Part shown: piece by piece, positions 1 through 5,084 of the stretch
How the letters are laid out: each line of letters begins with the position of its first letter
Numbering within the stretch: position 1 is the stretch's first letter
Notes under the pieces: generated by a model
What the model was told of the DNA's origin: nothing
What the model saw: the letters and a program-made list of their open reading frames with translations, nothing else
The model's database searches: none
Source of the DNA: Acidobacteriota bacterium
GTDB lineage: Bacteria; Acidobacteriota; Thermoanaerobaculia; Thermoanaerobaculales; Thermoanaerobaculaceae
Length of the DNA stretch: 7,854 nt
NCBI GenBank assembly: GCA_021782525.1
Contig: JAJXUY010000059.1
Location: 1-7,854 of the forward strand
Reading direction: 5' to 3'
Translations under genes and position numbers: made by a program

Positions 1-258
1 CCGCGAGTGAGGTGCGAACGATGTGTGTGTGCGGCATGTCCCTGTCCTCCCCGCTCCGTCCAACAGCAAGCTCGATGCCACGCCTGAGCCAGGTGCAGCA
101 AGCGCTGCCCGCACCGCCCGAACGCCTGAGCGTCACCCGCGCGGCGCGGGTGCTCTCGCGGGAGGTCATCAGCACGGCGGGCCGGACGGTCGCGGCCGGT
201 CGCGGCGGCGGTCGGGCGGCCGTTCTCGCGATTGCGCCCTGAGTTGCACCGTAAATTG
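1..258. other. No confident gene; GC-rich stretch upstream of rbp
   Basis: Several overlapping frames are open here on both strands, including a plus frame that ends at 242 and may enter from the left edge, and a minus frame open to the edge. Their translations are Arg/Gly/Ala/Pro-rich with no recognisable domain, and none has a convincing Shine-Dalgarno sequence. In DNA this GC-rich, open frames of this length are expected by chance. A tail of a gene starting outside the window cannot be excluded. Confidence 0.4.
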
Positions 259-286
259 TTGACAAGAAAATATTTCGTGCTACACT
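259..286 (+). promoter_or_regulatory. Sigma70-type promoter of the RRM gene
   Basis: A perfect -35 hexamer TTGACA (259-264) is followed after 16 bp by TACACT (281-286). TGC directly before it gives an extended -10 (TGn). The spacer is AT-rich in an otherwise GC-rich region. Transcription should start near 293, giving a leader of about 130 nt before the ATG at 426. The same TGCTACACT string lies upstream of the tRNA-Leu gene and of its 5'-half remnant in this window. Confidence 0.75.
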
Positions 287-292
287 CGATCC

Positions 293-425
293 CTCTGCCG
301 GACATCGCGCCATCGGGCGCGGCACCGGCCTCGCCTCCGAGCGGCACCTTCCGCGGGTCCGAGGTGGGATCAGCAGTGCGGAAGATGACAGGTCCCGGAG
401 CAGTACGGACCACCAGGAGGCACAC
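293..425 (+). promoter_or_regulatory. Long, potentially structured 5' leader of the RRM gene
   Basis: The predicted leader contains alternative short stems. CCTCG (329-333) can pair with CGAGG (360-364), while CACCT (345-349) can pair with AGGTG (362-366), and these two are mutually exclusive. GGTCC (391-395) pairs with GGACC (407-411) just before the Shine-Dalgarno sequence AGGAGG (415-420). CCTCC at 334-338 is an exact complement of GGAGG at 416-420, so it could mask the ribosome site. Long switching leaders are known in cold-shock-type RNA-binding protein genes; a regulatory role here is inference. Confidence 0.35.
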
Positions 426-695
426 ATGGCTACAAAGCTTTACGTCGGCAGTCTGTCCCAGTCCACCACGTCGGAAAACCTGCGCGCGCACTTCGAGCCG
501 TGCGGCACGGTCGTCTCGGCCGTCGTCGTCACCGACCGCGAATCGGCGCAGTCCCGCGGCTTCGGTTTCGTCGAGATGTCCAGCGACACCGAGGCCCAGG
601 GCGCGATCGCGAAGCTCGACGGCCAACCGCTCGACGGGTCGTCGCTCAAGGTCAACGTCGCGAAGTCGAAGGAAGACCGCACCCCCCGCATGTAG
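426..695 (+). CDS. Small single-RRM RNA-binding protein
   Basis: This 89-residue protein is almost entirely one RNA recognition motif. RNP2 is LYVGSL (residues 5-10) and RNP1 is RGFGFVEM (44-51), with the two central-strand aromatics (Phe46 and Phe48) and RNP2 Tyr6 in place to stack on RNA bases. The beta-alpha-beta-beta-alpha-beta order is complete and ends at LKVNVAKSK. Bacterial members are cytoplasmic single-stranded RNA binders, often cold-induced and thought to act as chaperones or in post-transcriptional control. The Gly-rich tail of the cyanobacterial Rbp proteins is missing; only about ten polar residues follow the domain. The start is fixed by AGGAGG five bases before the ATG. The gene is monocistronic, with its own promoter, long leader and terminator. 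The family assignment is firm; the RNA targets are unknown. Confidence 0.93.
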   Translation: MATKLYVGSLSQSTTSENLRAHFEPCGTVVSAVVVTDRESAQSRGFGFVEMSSDTEAQGAIAKLDGQPLDGSSLKVNVAKSKEDRTPRM

Positions 696-718
696 TCCGC
701 CGGGGATCGGTTACCAGC

Positions 719-754
719 GCCCGGGGTCCCGCTTCATCGGGCCCCGGGCTTTTT
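719..754 (+). terminator. Intrinsic terminator of the RRM gene
   Basis: GCCCGGGG (719-726) pairs with CCCCGGGC (742-749), and CCCG (728-731) with CGGG (738-741), leaving one bulged T and a six-base loop. Five T residues (750-754) follow immediately. It begins 23 bases after the stop codon. Confidence 0.92.
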
Positions 755-1045
755 CTTGCCTCTCGCCCGCGCCGTCCCCCGTCCGCGGGTATCGACGCCC
801 GTCCATCTCTTCGTTTGCGACCGATTCAGGTTGACGCGCCGTTGAGTGGCAGCGTTCTGCTCCATCGAGCCACTAACACAAATTGGTCCGGCGTGCTGAA
901 GGCTTCGTGCTGCATCCGCCCTAGATCGGACAGCGATGGGCCGTAGGCTCAGCTGGGGCTCTCTGGGGTGGCTTGAGCCGATCGACCTTTCGGAGCACAA
1001 TTGCCCTGCACCGAATGCACGAAAATGGCGGGTGCGGAGGCACAG
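755..1045. other. Intergenic stretch without a recognised gene
   Basis: I see no frame with a ribosome site and a plausible product. A TTGACG at 831-836 could be a -35 element, but no convincing -10 follows at the right distance. The stretch is visibly less GC-rich than the rbp and ATPase genes, like the gene that follows it. Confidence 0.4.
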
Positions 1046-1774
1046 ATGGTCGGTCTGGCCCTTGTCCTGGTCTTGGCAGCAACGAATCCAACCCCGACGC
1101 CTGCCTCGACGGCAACTCCGACAGCCACCCCGAAAGCCGTCGCTACGCCGACGCGGACACCAAGTAGTCCAAGCTACGCCTCGGGGATTCGCAGTCCCGC
1201 GACCGTCCGCGAACTAGATTTGGGTGAATCGCAGTCTCCTGCTGACAACCCTGACCTGTCCGCGCCACAAGGGGGCAACGGTCTTGCAGCGATCGCATCC
1301 AAGATCAAGATCAAGCGTGACCAGCTCCCCGGTGGCGCGATCACAAACGGCGATGTCGATGACATCCAGCCGACGAAACACCCCGCGACCTCGGAGGAAT
1401 ACCGAGACTTGCTGAGACCCGTTGTCAATGAGTTGGTCGTCGACACCGAAGCCTTCGCAGAGAGTCTGAACTCTCTGGGTCACAGGGCGATGGAGGACAC
1501 TCACGGGTCCGAAACGGTCCAGTCCATTCTCCGACAGAAGGTTGCTGACTTTCGGCGCTTCGCTGCCCGAATCGCGGATGTCGAGCCGCCGCCGGAATGG
1601 AAGGCCAAGCACCAAGAACTCAGGGCATGGGTCAGAACCTGCGAAAACGCCGCCAGTCGCGTATTGGCCTACGTCCAAACCCCTGGCAAACACGAAATTG
1701 AGGGACTGCAAAGTACTGTCGACGAGCTTTCCAATCGGTCACGCAGTTTGGCCACCGCGTTCAACCAGCGGTAA
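1046..1774 (+). CDS. Hypothetical exported protein with Thr/Pro-rich linker and helical C-terminal domain
   Basis: I do not recognise a named family. From the ATG at 1046 the 242-residue product starts with a short hydrophobic segment (residues 2-12, VGLALVLVLAA). A low-complexity Thr/Pro/Ala stretch follows (about 13-45), the kind of linker that separates an export signal or anchor from an extracytoplasmic domain. The C-terminal half (about 115-240) is predicted helical and polar, with a WKAKHQELRAWVRTCENAAS segment. I chose this start because GGAGG (1036-1040) sits five bases upstream. An in-frame ATG at 1025 and TTG at 1001 would only add residues before the hydrophobic segment. No basic n-region is visible, so a classical signal peptide is uncertain. 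Base composition is less GC-rich than the flanking backbone genes, hinting at acquisition. It ends 28 bp before the displaced tRNA half. Confidence 0.6.
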   Translation: MVGLALVLVLAATNPTPTPASTATPTATPKAVATPTRTPSSPSYASGIRSPATVRELDLGESQSPADNPDLSAPQGGNGLAAIASKIKIKRDQLPGGAITNGDVDDIQPTKHPATSEEYRDLLRPVVNELVVDTEAFAESLNSLGHRAMEDTHGSETVQSILRQKVADFRRFAARIADVEPPPEWKAKHQELRAWVRTCENAASRVLAYVQTPGKHEIEGLQSTVDELSNRSRSLATAFNQR

Positions 1775-1802
1775 GGCGCCCAATCGCCTCTCGCGTAGGT
1801 CT

Positions 1803-1857
1803 TGGTGCCGGAGGAGGGAGTCGAACCCACACGCCCTTGCGGACACGGGATCTTGAG
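1803..1857 (-). repeat. Displaced 3' half of tRNA-Leu (distal att-like site)
   Basis: These 55 bases match 4848-4902, the 3' half of the intact tRNA-Leu including its CCA end, at 53 positions in the same orientation. The differences are at 1829 and 1852. Identity stops in the anticodon loop, and what follows (from 1858) is unrelated to the tRNA 5' half. The change at 1829 breaks a T-stem base pair, so this copy is not a functional tRNA part. A 3'-half duplicate at the far end of inserted DNA is the classic footprint of tyrosine-recombinase integration into a tRNA gene. Confidence 0.85.
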
Positions 1858-1879
1858 GCTCGGCTGGAAGGGGTCAATC

Positions 1880-2139
1880 ATGCTGGTGTCAACTAACAGG
1901 CTGCGCGCACTCGAGGAACGAATCAGCGCCGTCGAAGACTAGAAGCACAAGGTCATCGGTAAACGGGTGGTGGTGATCGTGAACGGTGATCGGCCGGAGG
2001 AGGAGCAGGCCACCGCGCTGGCGGTCGCGGCCGACGCTCACCCTGGCGCGAGCTGCAGGTCATCCGCATGACGGTCAAGCCAGCGCCCGTGCTCCTAGAC
2101 GTGCTGGCGCCCCGTGACGGGCACGAGGTCCGAGACTAG
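1880..2139 (+). pseudogene. Decayed small gene of unknown function
   Basis: The ATG at 1880 has a Shine-Dalgarno-like AAGGGG just upstream and opens MLVSTNRLRALEERISAVED, which looks like the start of a coiled coil. A TAG follows at 1940. Past it the same frame is plausible coding sequence (KHKVIGKRVVVIVNGDRPEEE, then EQATALAVAADAHP). Near 2040 the coding character moves to another frame, WRELQVIRMTVKPAPVLLD onward, ending GHEVRD and TAG at 2137-2139. One nonsense change and one single-base frameshift would thus restore a gene of roughly 85 codons. I do not recognise the family. A second copy of its last codons is found at 2793-2819, so the gene or its end was once duplicated. Confidence 0.5.
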
Positions 2140-2170
2140 CCAACCTGTGCCGCGGAGCCTCCCCGCGGCA
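2112..2170 (+). repeat. Gene-end plus hairpin repeat, copy 1
   Basis: Bases 2112-2138 are identical (27/27) to 2793-2819; both encode the ending DGHEVRD followed by a stop. Downstream, both copies carry a strong hairpin: here TGCCGCGG (2148-2155) pairs with CCGCGGCA (2163-2170) around a seven-base loop. Stem sequence is kept between copies while loop and linker differ, which points to selection on, or copying of, a structure. No T-run follows this copy. Confidence 0.8.
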
Positions 2171-2230
2171 TCAGCCCCGGGGCGCCCACCGCGCGGGCAC
2201 GCCCGAGCCTATTCCGCCTTGAGAGCAAGA

Positions 2231-2761
2231 CTACTGGTCGATCCTCAGCAAACGCCCATCAACAAAGTACAGCGCCCGCTTACAGAAGTCCCCGTAGCAC
2301 AGGAGCGTGGTCGTGTGTCCGGGGTCGGCGGATCGTCTGATGCCGTCTGGTTTGCCCCATGCGGCGATGCATTGCTCTTCCGAAAAGCCAAAACGAAGCT
2401 CTCCGTAGGCAATCAGGCGGCAGTCCTCTCGGCTCCAATCCTGGTGCCCCTGCCAGACGAGACCAGCCTGCGTCTTGAGCCATGCCGCGTCTTCCGCTTC
2501 GCGCTCGCGGGCGGCCTCTGTTTTTTGTCTGGCGATGACCTCCCGGAGTTTCTCCTTGCGCCAGGCGGCATCGCGCTGACGCGCCTGCTCCCGGACGACC
2601 TCCGCGGCGGTCATGGTGGGCGCGGGAGTCGGCTTCGGCCCAGTCGTTCGGCCCACCCAGCGGGCGATTGTCCCGACGCCCTGCACAAAGAGGCCCAACA
2701 AGACCGCGCCCCCGAGAAGCGTGAGACAACCCTTAGTCGCGTTAGGGATCGCCATGGTCAC
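2231..2761 (-). CDS. Membrane-anchored protein with BamE/SmpA-like C-terminal domain
   Basis: This 176-residue protein has a single N-terminal membrane segment (about residues 13-33), a Pro/Thr linker, and a charged helix likely to form a coiled coil (about 51-95). The C-terminal domain (about 113-176) has the pattern LIAYGELRFGFSEEQCIAAWGKP ... YGDFCKRALYFVDGRLLRI. Small domains of the BamE/SmpA-OmlA type share this layout: a helix, a WGKP turn, then strands ending in YFxxGRL; they occur in envelope proteins. This is fold-level resemblance, not proof. Four cysteines in or near the domain (114, 131, 155, 160) are unusual. The listed start is GTG; an ATG two codons in (2755) is equally possible, and neither has a clear ribosome site. 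The gene is bracketed by the two copies of the gene-end repeat and transcribed against them. Confidence 0.65.
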   Translation of the reverse strand: MTMAIPNATKGCLTLLGGAVLLGLFVQGVGTIARWVGRTTGPKPTPAPTMTAAEVVREQARQRDAAWRKEKLREVIARQKTEAAREREAEDAAWLKTQAGLVWQGHQDWSREDCRLIAYGELRFGFSEEQCIAAWGKPDGIRRSADPGHTTTLLCYGDFCKRALYFVDGRLLRIDQ

Positions 2762-2792
2762 TCAGTTGAAGGCGATGGTACACCCAGCCGGG

Positions 2793-2854
2793 CCGTGACG
2801 GGCACGAGGTCCGAGACTAACTAAAACCTGTGCCGCGGCAGCCGCCCCGCGGCG
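2793..2854 (+). repeat. Gene-end plus hairpin repeat, copy 2
   Basis: The first 27 bases equal 2112-2138. After a divergent linker, GCCGCGG (2832-2838) pairs with CCGCGGC (2847-2853). The outer pair T2831-G2854 is a wobble where copy 1 has T-A, so the stem is kept despite base change. Unlike copy 1 it is followed by an intrinsic terminator, suggesting this is the original downstream end of a plus-strand gene. Confidence 0.8.
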
Positions 2855-2860
2855 TTATCA

Positions 2861-2898
2861 CCCCCTGGGCCGCTGCGAGAGGCCGTCCGGGGGCTTTT
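2861..2898 (+). terminator. Intrinsic terminator, plus strand
   Basis: CCCCC (2861-2865) pairs with GGGGG (2889-2893), and the stem continues through GGGC against GTCC with one bulged T. CTTTT follows (2894-2898). No intact plus-strand gene lies upstream; the terminator seems to belong to the gene whose last codons survive in the repeat at 2793. Confidence 0.65.
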
Positions 2899-3028
2899 CC
2901 CTTGATACCCATTTTAGGGGGCGCCCCGCCGGCGCCGCTCCTGCCGACGTCGTGGGCCCCTGGGCCGGCCGGTTGTCCGTCACCCGCCGTTCTATCGCGG
3001 ATCTTGGGGCCTGGACGCGCGGTGGGTG
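2899..3028. other. Non-coding spacer after the membrane-protein operon
   Basis: No gene is visible. A GGCGCC self-complementary pair around 2928-2948 can form a hairpin, but no T-run follows on the minus strand, so I do not call it the operon terminator. Confidence 0.35.
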
Positions 3029-3583
3029 CTACGGGTGCGAGAGGATGGCGCGGACGCGCTCACCAATGCCCTCGGCCAAGGCGACGTAAAGGTCACTGGC
3101 TCGCCTTAGCGACGCATGAGCCGCGGCGCTCTTCTCCGCGTCCGCTTCGATCTGCGTCGGCGAGAGCGTCACGCGAACGCAGGCGGAGATCAAGTCGCTC
3201 GCCAGGTCGCGCAGCGCACCGTCGAGGAGGCGCACCCGGAGTCGCTGGACGTCCCGGATGACATCCGCGGAGATATCGCCACCAATCTCTTCCGGCAACG
3301 GCCCACGCGGCCACCGGCCCGACTGGCGGAATTGGCTCTCCTCATAGGCGTTGGCCCGACCCGAATTCCGGATGAGCCGATGGCTGGCATCCTGCAGCTC
3401 GAGCAGCGTGTCGCGCTCGAAGTTGTCTCGGGCATCCTCTCGCGCGATCCGGCGAGCTTCAGCACGACCTTCGCGTTCTCGGCGCAGGGCCCGGCCATCC
3501 CGAAGCGCGTCTGCCACAAGTGCAGCGACGAAGCCGCCCAGCGTGCCAGCGATCGCTACCCAAGAGGGAACGGAGCCGTCCAA
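3029..3583 (-). CDS. Membrane-anchored helical protein, third gene of the operon
   Basis: The product is 184 residues. It has an N-terminal membrane segment (about residues 8-25, WVAIAGTLGGFVAALVADAL), an Arg/Glu-rich helix (about 28-56), and a helical body containing FERDTLLELQDASHRLIRNS. I recall similar short proteins, annotated hypothetical, in high-GC bacteria: a TM, a basic stretch, then ER(D/E)TLLELQDA. No function is known to me and no catalytic motif is visible. The bulk is probably cytoplasmic, following the charged stretch after the TM. The start is TTG, chosen because GAGGAGG lies seven bases upstream and no better start fits. It follows the 90-residue gene by 25 bp, so the two are likely cotranscribed. 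Confidence 0.75.
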   Translation of the reverse strand: MDGSVPSWVAIAGTLGGFVAALVADALRDGRALRREREGRAEARRIAREDARDNFERDTLLELQDASHRLIRNSGRANAYEESQFRQSGRWPRGPLPEEIGGDISADVIRDVQRLRVRLLDGALRDLASDLISACVRVTLSPTQIEADAEKSAAAHASLRRASDLYVALAEGIGERVRAILSHP

Positions 3584-3608
3584 GGTTGCACCTCCTCGGG
3601 CGGGCGGC

Positions 3609-3881
3609 CTACGGCCGCACCACGCGGACCGTCCCGTCGGCGCCCTTCTCCTCGCGGAGCCCGTGCGCGACCATCGTCAGATAGTTGGCCCACTTGAGGT
3701 CATGCGCTACCCCGCGCAGGGTATCGAGGATCGCCTGCTCGTTGTCGGCAATCGCGTCCACCCGCTTCCGGATCCCGAAGATGGCGAACGGCAGGAACGT
3801 CCACAGAATGACCAGCACCACCACGACCACGACAACCACGATGGCGACAAGCCCGCCGCCGATGCCCATTGCTGTGCCCAT
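3609..3881 (-). CDS. Small single-span membrane protein, second gene of the operon
   Basis: This is a 90-residue protein with one long membrane segment (about residues 5-34), including a run of eight valines, VVVVVVVV, then LVILWTFLPFAIFGI. A basic RKR follows, then a cytoplasmic helix of the RVDAIADNEQAILDTLRGVAHDLKW type, with regular hydrophobic spacing that could mediate oligomerisation. The valine run is encoded by repetitive GTG/GTC codons, a stretch prone to slippage. GGGAGA upstream of the ATG supports the start. It begins 10 bp after the first operon gene stops and ends 25 bp before the third begins, so translation of the three is probably coupled. The family is not recognised. Small size and a membrane helix plus coiled coil suggest a partner subunit, which is inference. 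Confidence 0.72.
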   Translation of the reverse strand: MGTAMGIGGGLVAIVVVVVVVVLVILWTFLPFAIFGIRKRVDAIADNEQAILDTLRGVAHDLKWANYLTMVAHGLREEKGADGTVRVVRP

Positions 3882-3891
3882 TGTCTTCTCC

Positions 3892-4512
3892 CTACCGCCA
3901 GCCGATTTCCGCGCGTGTCCTTGCTACGTGGTCCGCGCCCGGATGGCTGATTAGCTTCGACCCCGTGAAAGTCTCTTCCTGCATCGGTGGTACAGCAAGA
4001 CCGTACTCTGTGTCCTCGTCAACCAAAAACCCGTCCGCATCGAGGAACTTGATCGTCGCCTGCACGCTAATTGGCCGATCGGTGGTGTTGCGCAAGGTGA
4101 GTTTCCAGGCATACCGCGCCCAGACGTCGTTGTTCTCCGTGGTCCGAGAGTCGATCTCTACGATGTCTATGTCGTTGCGGCGGTCGACCGCCGGCGCCGG
4201 CACCGCGGTTGCGGGCTCCTCGGGGGTTTGTGCCGGGATCCTCTGCCGTCGCGCAGGTGGGCGATCGCGGGCCGGCTGACGCTCCTCGGCCACGGTCGCC
4301 GATGGCGGCGACGTCGCCCCGGGGGGATCGGCCCGCCGTGCCGAGTGGGTAGCAAGCAGCATAGCTACGCCGCCAAGCACAAGGCCCATAGCGAAGAACG
4401 TGACTTTCGTAACCGGATCGGTGGCCACGGCTGCCTCCGTCTTAGAAGCGGTGCTCAATTGCTGGTCATCATACACCCGGCGCTTATGGCCGCGCTGGTC
4501 GAACCCTGACAC
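3892..4512 (-). CDS. Single-span membrane protein with FxLYD-like extracytoplasmic domain, first gene of the operon
   Basis: The 206-residue product has a basic cytoplasmic N-terminus (GHKRR), one membrane helix (about 37-55, VTFFAMGLVLGGVAMLLA), a Pro/Arg-rich linker (about 58-112) and a beta-rich C-terminal domain (about 117-205). That domain contains WARYAWKLTLRNTTDRPISV then IKFLDADGFLVDEDT, the pattern of FxLYD-type and related immunoglobulin-like domains in bacterial surface proteins, which mediate binding rather than catalysis. The positive-inside rule places this domain outside the membrane. The listed GTG start has no clear ribosome site, and the frame stays open a little upstream, so the start may be wrong by some codons. 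An internal ATG near 4389 would leave the membrane helix at the extreme N-terminus. It heads a tight three-gene operon reading away from the tRNA. Confidence 0.72.
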   Translation of the reverse strand: MSGFDQRGHKRRVYDDQQLSTASKTEAAVATDPVTKVTFFAMGLVLGGVAMLLATHSARRADPPGATSPPSATVAEERQPARDRPPARRQRIPAQTPEEPATAVPAPAVDRRNDIDIVEIDSRTTENNDVWARYAWKLTLRNTTDRPISVQATIKFLDADGFLVDEDTEYGLAVPPMQEETFTGSKLISHPGADHVARTRAEIGWR

Positions 4513-4640
4513 CCGATCAAAGGAGTGCCCCAGGAAGGCGGCGGCGCGGCCATCCCCGGACCGCCATCCGTCGCCTGTCCGTGTCAGGCGTACGCGTCCA
4601 CGACCTGATAAACGACGCGTGTGACGCTATGTTGAACGTA

Positions 4641-4782
4641 AGGAGGTTCTATGACGAGACAGAGGTTGCTGGCGGCGATCAGTGCGGAGAAGGCACTGGC
4701 CACGCGAGACAAGTCAAGGTTGCGACGGCGAGGTCGCCTAGCAGGGCACAACCGGGCGCCTCCGGGCGCCCCTTCTATTTTC
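4641..4782 (+). other. Start of a small or truncated plus-strand gene next to the tRNA junction
   Basis: A near-perfect Shine-Dalgarno TAAGGAGG (to 4646) precedes the ATG at 4651, which opens MTRQRLLAAISAEKALATRD and then a basic stretch. No stop occurs before the frame crosses a terminator-like hairpin (4754-4782) and enters the antisense of the tRNA. Translation beyond about 4780 is certainly spurious. This may be the surviving 5' end of a gene cut by recombination at the island boundary, where integrase or excisionase genes often lie, or a chance ribosome site. The protein is too short to identify. Confidence 0.3.
4754..4782 (+). terminator. Possible intrinsic terminator with preceding stem structure
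   Basis: GGGCGCC (4754-4760) pairs with GGCGCCC (4765-4771) around a TCCG tetraloop, followed by CTTCTATTTTC. Just upstream GGTTG (4718-4722) can pair with CAACC (4749-4753), enclosing an overlapping alternative stem GCGAC/GTCGC (4722-4726 with 4733-4737). The T-tract is interrupted, so efficiency is uncertain. Confidence 0.5.
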
Positions 4783-4847
4783 GGGCTCGGCGTTGAACCG
4801 GGGTTGAATCCGATCTTTCCCCAAAGTCCCGTGTGGTATGTAAGTCG

Positions 4848-4933
4848 TGGTGCCGGAGGAGGGAGTCGAACCCTCACGCCCTTGCGGACACGGGATTTTG
4901 AGTCCCGCGCGTCTGCCATTCCGCCACTCCGGC
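4848..4933 (-). tRNA. tRNA-Leu(CAA)
   Basis: Read on the minus strand, the 7-bp acceptor stem GCCGGAG pairs perfectly with CTCCGGC. The D arm contains GGAATGGCAGA. The anticodon stem CGGGA/TCCCG encloses loop CTCAAAA, so the anticodon is CAA, decoding UUG. There is a long class II variable arm (TGTCCGCAAGGGCGTG) and a T arm GAGGG-TTCGACT-CCCTC. Discriminator A and an encoded CCA complete it. All stems are intact, so it should be functional. Its 3' half is duplicated at 1803-1857 and its 5' half at 5054-5084. Confidence 0.95.
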
Positions 4934-4966
4934 AACGTGAAACCTCGACAGCAGCGCAGCGCCTGG

Positions 4967-4994
4967 AGTGTAGCAAACGGTCGGCCCGTCAATC
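4967..4994 (-). promoter_or_regulatory. Probable promoter of tRNA-Leu
   Basis: On the minus strand TGCTACACT provides an extended -10 (TACACT at 4967-4972). Upstream, TTGACG (4987-4992) is at a short 14-bp spacing, or GATTGA (4989-4994) at 16 bp. The -10 lies 33 bp before the tRNA. The same TTTGCTACACT string precedes the 5'-half remnant at 5111-5121. Confidence 0.55.
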
Positions 4995-5053
4995 ACCGCG
5001 AGGCGGCTCGCTCGCCGCGGGGGCGGGGGGTCTCGCCAGATGTCGGGGTCTCG

Positions 5054-5084
5054 AGTCGCGCGTCTGCCATTCCGCCACTCCGGC
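5054..5084 (-). pseudogene. tRNA-Leu 5'-half remnant
   Basis: Minus-strand GCCGGAGTGGCGGAATGGCA and the following bases, to the anticodon stem, match the 5' half of the intact tRNA (28 identical bases, 5058-5085 versus 4907-4934). Two bases of the anticodon stem are missing, and after ACTC the sequence is unrelated to a tRNA; no variable arm, T arm or acceptor 3' strand follows. It keeps its -10 element TACACT (5111-5116), 26 bp upstream, so it was once a transcribed gene or a duplicate of one. Confidence 0.8.

Larger units (their letters stand above)
1803..4902. mobile_element. tRNA-Leu-bounded genomic island, integrase absent
   Basis: The segment lies between two direct copies of the tRNA-Leu 3' half (1803-1857 and 4848-4902), in the arrangement expected for an element integrated at the 3' end of a tRNA gene: an intact tRNA at one end, a displaced 3' half at the other. 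The roughly 3 kb of cargo is one decayed gene, one duplicated gene end and four minus-strand genes for membrane-anchored proteins. There is no recombinase, excisionase, replication or transfer gene. It is therefore a degenerate or satellite element that would need an integrase supplied in trans, or a deletion remnant. The footprint is seen directly; mobility is inferred. Confidence 0.65.

Noticed and set aside
440..691. Minus-strand frame opposite the RRM gene
   Set aside because: The plus-strand frame has intact RNP1 and RNP2 motifs, a ribosome site, promoter and terminator; the antisense frame has none.
2114..2824. 236-codon plus-strand open frame across both repeat copies
   Set aside because: It is antisense to the 176-residue membrane protein. 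It looks neat only because both repeat copies happen to be in the same frame.
2112..2854. Integron-type attC sites around a cassette
   Set aside because: The repeat hairpins lack recognisable R' and R'' core sites (GTTRRRY and RYYYAAC) and there is no integron integrase; the first part of the repeat is coding sequence.
1858..5053. Group I intron splitting tRNA-Leu in its anticodon loop
   Set aside because: Such introns are much shorter, form a conserved ribozyme core and do not contain a second complete tRNA and an antisense operon. No ribozyme core elements were seen.
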